This document shows positions 6,126 through 11,722 of a DNA stretch of 26,183 nt, one piece after another (position 1 is the first letter of the stretch; each line of letters begins with the position of its first letter). Position numbers and translations under genes: made by a program. The notes below the pieces were generated by a model. The model made no database searches. It saw only the letters and a program-made list of their open reading frames with translations, and had not been told where the DNA came from. Origin of the DNA: a virus; the IMG/VR virus record IMGVR_UViG_3300046680_000326, positions 1 through 26,183 of that record; one strand, 5' to 3'.

Positions 6126-6559
6126 AAGCCGCGCCAGGGTATCCACCCATGGCCGACGCCTACCGGGTCAGTGCGACCCGGTGGGCGCGCGGGTGGGAAT
6201 TGCACGTGATCGACTTGACGCACGGCGAGATTGGCGTGACGACCACCAAGGGGCGTGACCTCGCTGGCGCAACGGCCATGGTCCGCGATTACCTGACCGT
6301 CGTCTACGACCTCGACGACGCCGAGGCCGAGGCCGTAGTGATCGAGGTCTCGCCCGACCTCGGCGACGAGGCCGCCGACCTCATCGCCAACGCGCGTGAG
6401 CTCGCCGCCGCCGCTGTAGCCGCTCAGGCTGCCGCAGCGACCGCGAGTCGTGCTGTGGTGGCCTACCTCGACGCGGAAGGGCTCAACGGCCGCGAGATCG
6501 CCACCGTGCTCGACCTGAGCCCTCAGCGCGTGTCGCAGTTGCTCAAGCCCGCCGGGTGA
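6122..6559 (+). CDS. hicB: HicB-like antitoxin with helix-turn-helix
   Basis: A 145-residue protein. Residues 10-60 fit the HicB partial RNase H-like fold (YRVSATRWARGWELHVIDL, GVTTTKGRDLAGATAMVRDY). A long Ala-rich helix (about 85-115) leads to a C-terminal helix-turn-helix, LNGREIATVLDLSPQRVSQLL, which would bind the operator at 5867-5907. The GTG start 6122 overlaps the hicA stop and has GGGAG 10 bases upstream; ATG 6149 is a possible alternative. The acidic antitoxin would both bind HicA and repress the operon. Carriage by a phage suggests maintenance or defence against other phages. Confidence 0.8.
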   Translation: MKAAPGYPPMADAYRVSATRWARGWELHVIDLTHGEIGVTTTKGRDLAGATAMVRDYLTVVYDLDDAEAEAVVIEVSPDLGDEAADLIANARELAAAAVAAQAAAATASRAVVAYLDAEGLNGREIATVLDLSPQRVSQLLKPAG

Positions 6560-6568
6560 CGCGCGAGA

Positions 6569-6612
6569 CCGGACGGCGCCCATTCCGACCAAGGAGATAT
6601 GGCGCCGTCCGG
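6569..6612 (+). terminator. 12-bp hairpin with a ribosome site in its loop
   Basis: CCGGACGGCGCC (6569-6580) pairs perfectly with 6601-6612. The 20-base loop contains the start-associated sequence CCGACCAAGGAG, and an ATG follows at 6599. It may terminate hicAB, or be a remnant or regulated start for the 20-codon frame 6599-6661, which runs into the next promoter. Confidence 0.55.
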
Positions 6613-6634
6613 CCGCGCTCATCCTAGCGCGCAC

Positions 6635-6664
6635 TTGCGCCCAACGTTGGGCGTGGTGTAGAGT
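6635..6664 (+). promoter_or_regulatory. operator-promoter cassette 2
   Basis: TTGCGC (6635-6640), 18-bp spacer, TAGAGT (6659-6664), with the perfect palindrome CGCCCAACGTTGGGCG at 6638-6653. Confidence 0.85.
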
Positions 6665-6701
6665 TTCACTCGTCAGCCCAACCGACCAAGGAGCCCAGAC
6701 C

Positions 6702-6983
6702 GTGAACATCCTCCGCAGCGACATTGCCCAGACCCGCGCCGTCGTGATCACCGTCAACGCCCCGGGTGTCCGCAGTCTGCACGATGCGCGTCCGATGACC
6801 TTCGGCGTGGGCCGCGTGGTCACGGCGCACTGGAACCCCAACGACACCGTGTCGGTGTTCGTCGGCCTCGCGCTCCACTACGACGGCCCGCGCCCCGAGG
6901 GCATCGACACCTACACCTCGCGTGAGTTCTACGCGTGGGTGCGCGACCTCGCCACGGCGGCCGAGGGCCGCGAGTGCGACTGA
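6702..6983 (+). CDS. hypothetical protein (93 aa)
   Basis: Unrecognised small protein, apparently beta-rich in its first half (TRAVVITVNAPGVRSL, TFGVGRVVTAHW, TVSVFVGLALHYDGP) with a C-terminal helix REFYAWVRDLATAAE. The GTG start 6702 is set by AAGGAG within the start-associated repeat at 6682-6693. It is the first gene behind operator-promoter cassette 2 and is followed 32 bases later by the coiled-coil gene, so the two are probably one transcript. Confidence 0.75.
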   Translation: MNILRSDIAQTRAVVITVNAPGVRSLHDARPMTFGVGRVVTAHWNPNDTVSVFVGLALHYDGPRPEGIDTYTSREFYAWVRDLATAAEGRECD

Positions 6984-7015
6984 CCCCCAACCGACCTACC
7001 CGAGGAGACCACACC

Positions 7016-7279
7016 ATGCCCGTCAGCAACGAAACCGCCCGCCACGTCTGCGACCGAGCAGAGCGCGCGCTCGGCGAGGTGGAGGCGTTCTACACCTCGG
7101 CCCGCCGGGCGGCCGAGCAGGTCGAGACCGACGCGCCCGACGCCCTCCGGATCATGGTCGAGGGCGTCGAGGACGCTGCCCGCGAGGCGGCGGAAGCGCT
7201 CCGGTGCGCGTGGCAGCGCGCCGAACGACTCCGGCGCAACCTCACCACCGCCAACGCGCACCACGCCAGAAACGTCTAG
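7016..7279 (+). CDS. small helical, coiled-coil-like protein (87 aa)
   Basis: An 87-residue, almost wholly helical protein rich in Ala, Glu and Arg (CDRAERALGEVEAFYTSARR ... EDAAREAAEALRCAWQRAER), consistent with a coiled coil or helical hairpin. No function can be assigned. ATG 7016 has GAGGAG 8 bases upstream. It lies in the transcription unit of operator-promoter cassette 2 and ends 6 bases before cassette 3. Confidence 0.72.
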   Translation: MPVSNETARHVCDRAERALGEVEAFYTSARRAAEQVETDAPDALRIMVEGVEDAAREAAEALRCAWQRAERLRRNLTTANAHHARNV

Positions 7280-7285
7280 GGGGAC

Positions 7286-7315
7286 TTGCGCCCAACGTTG
7301 GGCGTGGTGTAAGCT
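7286..7315 (+). promoter_or_regulatory. operator-promoter cassette 3
   Basis: TTGCGC (7286-7291), 18-bp spacer, TAAGCT (7310-7315), with the perfect palindrome at 7289-7304. The downstream leader is nearly the same as that of cassette 4, including ACACCGACCAAGGAGA. Confidence 0.85.
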
Positions 7316-7352
7316 GTTCTCAACAGCAAGGACACCGACCAAGGAGACCGAA

Positions 7353-7727
7353 ATGTTCGCTCAGACCACCACCGCCCACTACCTCGCCGCCCTGCTCGCC
7401 GCTCAGGCCGCTGACCCGCGCATCGCGGGCGCGACCACTCCGGCGATGGAGCTCGACCTCGTGGGCGCGATGGTGTTCCTCTCGGCCGATGAGAACACCG
7501 GCTACGCCGTCAAGGCGTCCGGTGAGCTCGTGGGCGTGTTCTCCACGATCAAGGGTCGCGGTGACGCGATCGTGGCGGACGCGATCGTGAACGGCGCCAA
7601 CGCCCTCGACTGCTTCGATGGCTACCTTCCCTCGTTCTACGCCCGACACGGTTTCGTGGAGACCGCCCGCGCGGCAAACTGGACCGCCGGGGCGCCCGAC
7701 GTGGTGTTCATGGCGCTCGCCCGATAG
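7353..7727 (+). CDS. GNAT-like acetyltransferase-fold protein
   Basis: A 124-residue protein. The C-terminal half resembles the end of a GNAT fold: a strand GYAVKASGELVGVFS, a helix GDAIVADAIVNGANALDCF, then DGYLPSFYARHGFVETA, where FYARHGF matches the typical GNAT strand 5-helix 4 end. The usual acetyl-CoA pyrophosphate loop (Q/RxxGxG/A) is not obvious (only KGRGDA), so activity on acetyl-CoA is uncertain. The gene has its own operator-promoter and is followed by a strong terminator, so it is a self-contained unit. A role in modifying a host or phage protein is only a guess. Confidence 0.65.
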   Translation: MFAQTTTAHYLAALLAAQAADPRIAGATTPAMELDLVGAMVFLSADENTGYAVKASGELVGVFSTIKGRGDAIVADAIVNGANALDCFDGYLPSFYARHGFVETARAANWTAGAPDVVFMALAR

Positions 7728-7739
7728 GGCGTCGCGCGG

Positions 7740-7768
7740 AAGGGGTCGGCCAAACGGTCGGCCCCTTT
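7740..7768 (+). terminator. rho-independent terminator
   Basis: A 12-bp stem (7740-7751 against 7756-7767, two G-U pairs) with an AAAC loop, ending in CCCCTTT. It closes the GNAT-like gene unit. Confidence 0.8.
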
Positions 7769-7772
7769 CGAC

Positions 7773-7802
7773 TTGCGCCCAACGTTGGGCGTGGTGTAAG
7801 CT
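7773..7802 (+). promoter_or_regulatory. operator-promoter cassette 4
   Basis: TTGCGC (7773-7778), 18-bp spacer, TAAGCT (7797-7802), with the perfect palindrome at 7776-7791. Confidence 0.85.
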
Positions 7803-7842
7803 GTAGCCAGACAGCAAGGAACACCGACCAAGGAGACACACC

Positions 7843-8124
7843 ATGGACGCCAACCAGATCAACGCCACCGCCCTCGACCTCCTCGCCGCCGCCGACTCGC
7901 TCGACGCCGACGCCGCGCTCGTCGAGGTCGGCGATCAGGCGGCCGGCGAGGTCTACGCCGGTTACGAGAACGTGATCGAACTCCGCGCCGCGCTCATCGC
8001 GTTGGACATCAAGGCCAAGCCCGCCGGATTCCTCGCGCTCCTCCGCATCGCCGGCGACGCGCTCAACCGGGCCGACGACGCGCACCGCGCGGCCACCGGC
8101 GAGTACGTTCCGATCAACGCCTAG
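7843..8124 (+). CDS. hypothetical helical protein (93 aa)
   Basis: Unrecognised, acidic, almost wholly helical protein: INATALDLLAAADSLDADAA, then ENVIELRAALIALDIKAKP and LLRIAGDALNRADDAHRAAT. No membrane segment or catalytic motif is seen. ATG 7843 has AAGGAG 7 bases upstream inside the start-associated repeat. It is the single gene behind operator-promoter cassette 4 and lies directly before cassette 5. Confidence 0.75.
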   Translation: MDANQINATALDLLAAADSLDADAALVEVGDQAAGEVYAGYENVIELRAALIALDIKAKPAGFLALLRIAGDALNRADDAHRAATGEYVPINA

Positions 8125-8128
8125 GCAC

Positions 8129-8158
8129 TTGCGCCCAACGTTGGGCGTGGCATAGAAT
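8129..8158 (+). promoter_or_regulatory. operator-promoter cassette 5
   Basis: TTGCGC (8129-8134), 18-bp spacer, TAGAAT (8153-8158), with the perfect palindrome at 8132-8147. This copy has the best -10 of the five. Confidence 0.85.
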
Positions 8159-8190
8159 GAAGCCACGCCCAACCGGAAGGAACAACCCGC

Positions 8191-8295
8191 ATGATTACGT
8201 TCGTCATACTCGCCGCCCTCGCGTGGGCCCTCACCAACATCATCACGACGCTCCTCGCCGGCCAGGCCAAGGCCAAGGGGGAGCGCTCCGAGTAG
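8191..8295 (+). CDS. 34-residue single-span membrane peptide
   Basis: A short frame from ATG 8191 encodes 34 residues: MITFVILAALAWALTN, then IITTLLAG and the charged end QAKAKGERSE. Residues 3-23 are hydrophobic enough for one membrane helix, with a basic C-terminus that would stay inside. GGAAGGA about 11 bases upstream is a fair ribosome site. Operator-promoter cassette 5, with the best -10 of the set, has no other gene to drive before the next palindrome, which supports this as a real gene. Function unknown; phage micro-membrane proteins include holins and exclusion factors. Confidence 0.7.
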   Translation: MITFVILAALAWALTNIITTLLAGQAKAKGERSE

Positions 8296-8322
8296 GCGCC
8301 GCGCGCGCGTGCGCAGGACCGG

Positions 8323-8344
8323 CCACGCCCAACGTTGGGCGTGG
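8323..8344 (+). promoter_or_regulatory. perfect 22-bp palindrome without a promoter
   Basis: The dispersed element is extended here to a perfect 22-bp palindrome (core ACGCCCAACGTTGGGCGT at 8325-8342 plus CC/GG). There is no TTG -35 or TANNNT -10 around it, so it is an operator without a promoter of its own. It sits between the membrane peptide and the DUF2637 gene, where a bound protein could block read-through. Confidence 0.75.
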
Positions 8345-8374
8345 TCCCTCATTCCGACCCAAGGGAGACCACTC

Positions 8375-8992
8375 GTGAACGTGCTCAAGACTGCCAAGTT
8401 CAGCGCCTACACCATCGCTCTCATCGCGGGTGTCATGTCCTACGGCCACCAATCGACGTTGCTCCTCGACTCGCGCGCGGGCATCTACAGCTACGCCGTG
8501 CCCCTCACGGTCGACGTGCTCGCGTTCATCTCGGCCATGGTGCGCAACTCGGATCAGGTCGACCGGACCACGCGTAAGGCCGCAGCCGCTCTGCTCGTCC
8601 TCGCCGGCTCCATGAGCATCGCGGCCAACGTCGCCGTGGGCGAGAACGTGATTCAGCGCATTGTCGGTGTCTGGACGGTGGCCGCCTATCTGCTCGCCGA
8701 GTGGTTTGTCTCGCGTCTCAAGCCCGCGCCCGAGCCCGCGCCCGAGCCCGTCGAGGTCGAGGCGCCCGACGACGACCCCGCCGACGAGGTCGACGCCGAG
8801 GAGTTCGCCCGCCGCAGCGAGGCCGCCAAGCGCGGCGCAGCGACCCGCGCGGCCAACCGTGCGGCCAAAGCCAAGGCCGAGCGGTCCGCCGCCCGCGCGG
8901 CCCGCCGTGCGCCCGCCACGGCCGCCGACATGGCCGCGATAGAGGCTCTGCTCGCGCCCACGCACTCCCGCGCCGAGCCCGTCGCCGCCTAG
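8375..8992 (+). CDS. DUF2637-type (SpdB-like) membrane protein
   Basis: A 205-residue protein with four predicted membrane helices at about 9-23, 40-57, 70-89 and 94-112. It carries the conserved YTIALIAGVMSYGHQ start and PLTVDVLAFISAMV segment of DUF2637, a family known from Streptomyces plasmids (the SpdB spread proteins) and actinophages. The rest is a cytoplasmic tail: a PEPAPEPAPEP linker, an acidic stretch (EAPDDDPADEVD) and a basic Ala/Arg/Lys-rich tail (RAANRAAKAKAERSAARAAR) that could bind nucleic acid. The GTG start 8375 has AAGGGAG upstream. A terminator follows. Confidence 0.82.
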   Translation: MNVLKTAKFSAYTIALIAGVMSYGHQSTLLLDSRAGIYSYAVPLTVDVLAFISAMVRNSDQVDRTTRKAAAALLVLAGSMSIAANVAVGENVIQRIVGVWTVAAYLLAEWFVSRLKPAPEPAPEPVEVEAPDDDPADEVDAEEFARRSEAAKRGAATRAANRAAKAKAERSAARAARRAPATAADMAAIEALLAPTHSRAEPVAA

Positions 8993-9013
8993 TCTGTCCG
9001 CATTCGCTCACAT

Positions 9014-9050
9014 ACGCCTCGACCGTCGTCGGTCGGGGCGTTTTCTCTTT
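9014..9050 (+). terminator. rho-independent terminator
   Basis: ACGCCTCGACC (9014-9024) pairs with GGTCGGGGCGT (9031-9041) around GTCGTC, and a T-rich tract TTTTCTCTTT follows. It is a textbook terminator. Confidence 0.9.
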
Positions 9051-9101
9051 GAGGATCACGTATTGACAACCAGTCATCACCCTTGGCACGCTGTGCGAAT
9101 C

Positions 9102-9119
9102 GCGCCCAACGACGCGCGT
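9102..9119 (+). promoter_or_regulatory. degenerate AACGTT-type operator, upstream of membrane protein gene
   Basis: GCGCCCAACGACGCGCGT keeps the left half-site. A TTGACA lies at 9063-9068, but no good -10 matches it. Confidence 0.35.
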
Positions 9120-9142
9120 AGCACAACCCCACGGGAGCCCAA

Positions 9143-9781
9143 ATGTACGACCTCGATACGAAGCGCGAGCAGAACGACGCAGCGCTCACCTACCTCGACA
9201 CGGGCACTCTCGCGCTGGCCGACATCCTTGCGGCCATCGACGACGGACCGGCCGAGGTCGTCACGCTTAACGTAGGGCGCAACCATCGCCCGCCGCGCCG
9301 TGCGCTTCGCCTCGCGCGCTGGGGCGCGGGGTTCGCCGTGGTGGCCGTCGCCGGCGCCGTGGGCGGCCTGTTGCTCGCCCCGTCCGCCTCGGCCGCCTCG
9401 CCGTTCGACAATCCGCTCTACGTCGCCGTGCACGCCTCGAACAACTGGCAATGCTCCTCGCCGGCCCGCCTCGAACAGTCCTGCATCAGCCTCGACGGCA
9501 CCGTTCATAGCGAGGTCGTGGCCGAGGTGGGGACCGACGAAACGACGTTCGAGGCCACGATCACCAGCAAAGACAAGATCGTGCGGACTGAGATCACGGC
9601 GTTCGCCCCGGGCGCCGACGAGGCCGCCGATGTGGCAGGCCTGCGGAACGCGATGCGCAGTAACCCCGCCAGCTACCCGAACGTGCGCGAGGGCGTCGGT
9701 TGGCTGCTGTGGAGCACGGACAAGTATTCGGCGGACCACGTGGAAAGCGTTCTCACCGCCCGCCCCTCGACGGCGCCCTGA
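9143..9781 (+). CDS. membrane-anchored protein with exported C-terminal domain
   Basis: A 212-residue protein. Residues 1-57 are polar and cytoplasmic, with a basic stretch (HRPPRRALRLAR) just before one membrane helix at about 60-80 (GFAVVAVAGAVGGLLLAP). A 130-residue exported domain follows, with two cysteines (about 104 and 114) that could form a disulfide. I do not recognise the domain. The arrangement resembles membrane-anchored regulators or exclusion proteins, but there is no direct evidence. It lies alone between two terminators next to the integrase, the usual position of a lysogenically expressed extra gene. A degenerate palindrome (9263-9280) lies inside the gene and is read T-L-N-V-G-R. 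Confidence 0.75.
   Translation: MYDLDTKREQNDAALTYLDTGTLALADILAAIDDGPAEVVTLNVGRNHRPPRRALRLARWGAGFAVVAVAGAVGGLLLAPSASAASPFDNPLYVAVHASNNWQCSSPARLEQSCISLDGTVHSEVVAEVGTDETTFEATITSKDKIVRTEITAFAPGADEAADVAGLRNAMRSNPASYPNVREGVGWLLWSTDKYSADHVESVLTARPSTAP
9263..9280 (+). promoter_or_regulatory. intragenic AACGTT-type site, degenerate
   Basis: ACGCTTAACGTAGGGCGC resembles the TAGGG variants found at 21370 and 23603, with two changes in the left half. It is read in the same frame as the other coding copies (T-L-N-V). Confidence 0.4.
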
Positions 9782-9799
9782 GAATCTTTCAGCTTTCGC

Positions 9800-9834
9800 G
9801 CCCTCGCCATCCTCGCAGGTGGCGGGGGCTTTTT
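9800..9834 (+). terminator. rho-independent terminator
   Basis: GCCCTCGCCA (9800-9809) pairs with TGGCGGGGGC (9820-9829) with one G-U pair, and TTTTT follows. It ends the membrane protein transcript before the attP-like region. Confidence 0.9.
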
Positions 9835-9847
9835 CGTGTGCTATGTG

Positions 9848-9899
9848 ACTTTGTTGGTCCATCGATCATGCATATGCCTGTTGTTTGGTGCAACAAGGT
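9848..9899 (+). other. candidate phage attachment site (attP)
   Basis: An AT-rich 52-bp segment directly upstream of the integrase. Imperfect inverted arms ACTTTGTTGGTCCA (9848-9861) and TGGTGCAACAAGGT (9886-9899) match at 11 of 14 positions and flank a 24-bp centre (TCGATCATGCATATGCCTG region). Size, symmetry and position fit a serine-integrase attP. The crossover dinucleotide cannot be fixed from the sequence. Confidence 0.5.
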
Positions 9900-9904
9900 A
9901 CGCT
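9899..9904 (+). promoter_or_regulatory. candidate integrase -10 at the edge of attP
   Basis: TACGCT ends 11 bases before the ATG at 9916, so the leader would be about 5 bases at most. It abuts the right arm of the attP candidate, so integration would replace the sequence upstream of this -10. Confidence 0.4.
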
Positions 9905-9915
9905 AACCTGCGGCT

Positions 9916-11655
9916 ATGCATTCCGACCAACCCAACGTTGCGCGCAAGCATACGCCCAACGTTACGCAGAGTGATACGCCCAACGTTACGCCCCATCCCA
10001 AGGAGTGCGCCGCGCTCTACCTCCGGCGGTCCAAGAAATCCGCAGTGAACGACTACCGCAATCGATCCATAGCCGAGCAGGAAGGCGAGGGCCGCGCGTG
10101 GGCGGCCGACGAGCGCTTAACCGTCGTCAAGGTCTTCACCGAGGAGGAAGGCACCGGCGCCTCACGCCACTCGCGCAAGAAACGACCCGAGTGGGATACC
10201 GCCCTCGCCGAGCTCCGCGAGGGCTCCGAGTTCCGAACGCTCATCGTTCTTGAGGTCAGCCGCGCGGACCGCCGTGGCGCCGCCCAGATAGCCGCGCTCC
10301 TCGACGAACACCGCGTGACCGGCCGCCGGCTCTACATCGTCGATGACGGCCTCGACAGCGCCTCGGAGAACGACCGCCGCCGCATCATCGACAAGGCCGA
10401 GTCAGCGCGCGAGGAGTCCGAGCGTCTGTCGAAGCGCATTCAGCGCACCAAGCGCTACCGGCGCGCAGACGGCTACTTCATGGGCGGGCACGCTCCATTC
10501 GGCCTCAAGCAAGCCGTGCCCGAGGGCGAGACGTCCGCCGTCGCCCTCGCCGTCGACTCCGAGACGTGGCCCGACGCCCGCCGCCTCGCCGAGATGGCGC
10601 TACAGGGTATGACCGGCCCCAAGATCGCCGCTGAGCTCAACAGGCTCGGCATCAAACCCCCCGGCCGCGCCGAGGTGTGGCGCGATCCCACCGTGTACCA
10701 CCTACTCAAGTCGCCCTCGTGGGCCGGCTTGCAAACGGAGGACTCGCGGCGCGACGATTCCGAGGGCGGCGGGTGGCGCCGCTCGTGGGACGCCATGCTC
10801 AACGAGGACGGCTCAAACGTATTGCTCAAGGCCGTAGGTCCGGACGGCCTCGACGCCGAGCCCGGCTCGGCCCGCGTGATCACACCCGACGAGCGCACGA
10901 TGATTCTCGCCATGCTCGCCGCCCGCAGCGCAGTCACGACGTATATGCGAGCCAAGCAATCCGATGGCCTCGCACGCCGTGGCAAGCGCACGTCCACAAC
11001 CGTCCTCGCCGGAACGGACGGCCTCTTGCGCTGCCACACGTGCAAGGGCCGGACCGAGGCGACCGGCGCCGTGGGCAAGACGTTCTACCGGTGCGCCGCC
11101 ATCGGCGAGTGCGTCGGCTTCACTGCGCCCATGATGAAGATCGACACGTACGTGATCGGTCAGTTCATGGCCATGCTCCAATTCAGCCCCGATGACTCGC
11201 CCCTCGTCCGACTCGTCGCCGCGCGCCTCGGCGTACGCCAGAACCCCGGCGCCGCCAACGAGCGCGCCGAGGCAACCAAGGTGATCAGCCACGCTCGGGC
11301 CGAGGTCGAGCGCATCGAAGATCTGTTGATCGACGGCCGTATCGGCGACGCCGTGGCCGACCGCCGCCGCGCCGCCGCGCTTAACACGATCGCCGTGGCC
11401 GAGGCACGTCTCGCCTCGATCATCGAGCACGTGCCCACCGGCGCCGACCTACGGCGGCACTTGGCATCGTGGGACACGCTCGCACTCGACGACCAGCGCG
11501 CACTACTCGCCATGGCCGTAGACCGCATATATGCGGTCAAGGTCGGCCAGGGCCGCAAGACGACGCCCGGCGACCGCCTCGTGATCGAGTGGAACGAGGC
11601 CGCCACGCTCGCCGCCGTCGAGGCGTTCCGAGACGTAACGACGCGCACCGAGTAA
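9916..11655 (+). CDS. int: large serine recombinase (integrase)
   Basis: A 579-residue large serine recombinase that would integrate and excise the phage genome. The catalytic domain runs from about residue 32: AALYLRRSKKSAV with the probable nucleophile Ser39, then FRTLIVLEVSRADRRGAAQI. The recombinase domain includes GYFMGGHAPFGLK and MTGPKIAAELNRLGIKPPG. A zinc ribbon (LRCHTCKGR ... YRCAAIGEC) and a coiled coil follow. The N-terminus is odd. About 28 extra residues precede the catalytic strand, and they are encoded by three copies of the dispersed palindrome at exact 24-bp steps, giving QPNV, TPNV, TPNV. No ribosome site precedes ATG 9916, so translation is probably near-leaderless. An AAGGAG at about 9999-10004 has no good start codon after it. 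Confidence 0.93.
   Translation: MHSDQPNVARKHTPNVTQSDTPNVTPHPKECAALYLRRSKKSAVNDYRNRSIAEQEGEGRAWAADERLTVVKVFTEEEGTGASRHSRKKRPEWDTALAELREGSEFRTLIVLEVSRADRRGAAQIAALLDEHRVTGRRLYIVDDGLDSASENDRRRIIDKAESAREESERLSKRIQRTKRYRRADGYFMGGHAPFGLKQAVPEGETSAVALAVDSETWPDARRLAEMALQGMTGPKIAAELNRLGIKPPGRAEVWRDPTVYHLLKSPSWAGLQTEDSRRDDSEGGGWRRSWDAMLNEDGSNVLLKAVGPDGLDAEPGSARVITPDERTMILAMLAARSAVTTYMRAKQSDGLARRGKRTSTTVLAGTDGLLRCHTCKGRTEATGAVGKTFYRCAAIGECVGFTAPMMKIDTYVIGQFMAMLQFSPDDSPLVRLVAARLGVRQNPGAANERAEATKVISHARAEVERIEDLLIDGRIGDAVADRRRAAALNTIAVAEARLASIIEHVPTGADLRRHLASWDTLALDDQRALLAMAVDRIYAVKVGQGRKTTPGDRLVIEWNEAATLAAVEAFRDVTTRTE
9928..9993 (+). promoter_or_regulatory. three tandem AACGTT-type sites in the integrase N-terminus
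   Basis: Sites at 9928-9945, 9952-9969 and 9976-9993 share a CCCAACGTT core and begin exactly 24 bp apart. That equals eight codons and also a little over two DNA turns, so bound proteins would sit on nearly the same face. They start about 30 bp after the candidate -10 and probably form a road-block or repression cluster. Confidence 0.7.
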
Positions 11656-11662
11656 TAGCCCG

Positions 11663-11722
11663 TCAGTCTGCTTCCCCCCGGTTGACACGTAATCCGTGCC
11701 CAACCGAGAGGAAGCAGACTGA
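11663..11722 (+). promoter_or_regulatory. 13-bp inverted repeat masking a ribosome binding site, with C6 box copy 2 inside
   Basis: TCAGTCTGCTTCC (11663-11675) pairs perfectly with 11710-11722. The right arm contains the GGAAG of the ribosome site and the A of the start ATG at 11722. The loop holds the C6-GACACGTA box (11672-11691, partly in the left arm). In RNA the stem would hide the start. In DNA it could be an operator. Confidence 0.6.

Noticed and set aside
6599-6661. 20-codon frame with a strong ribosome site
   Set aside because: It was not called as a gene because it overlaps the next operator-promoter entirely and the ribosome site lies in a hairpin loop. It is kept as a finding only.
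7840-8124. Candidate anti-CRISPR or anti-defence gene at 7843
   Set aside because: Size and acidity would fit, but no helix-turn-helix Aca partner or recognisable motif supports it; left as hypothetical.
9928-9993. Possible CRISPR-like array (regular 24-bp repeats)
   Set aside because: The repeats are palindromic operator copies within a coding frame, with spacers of only 6 bases and no cas genes.
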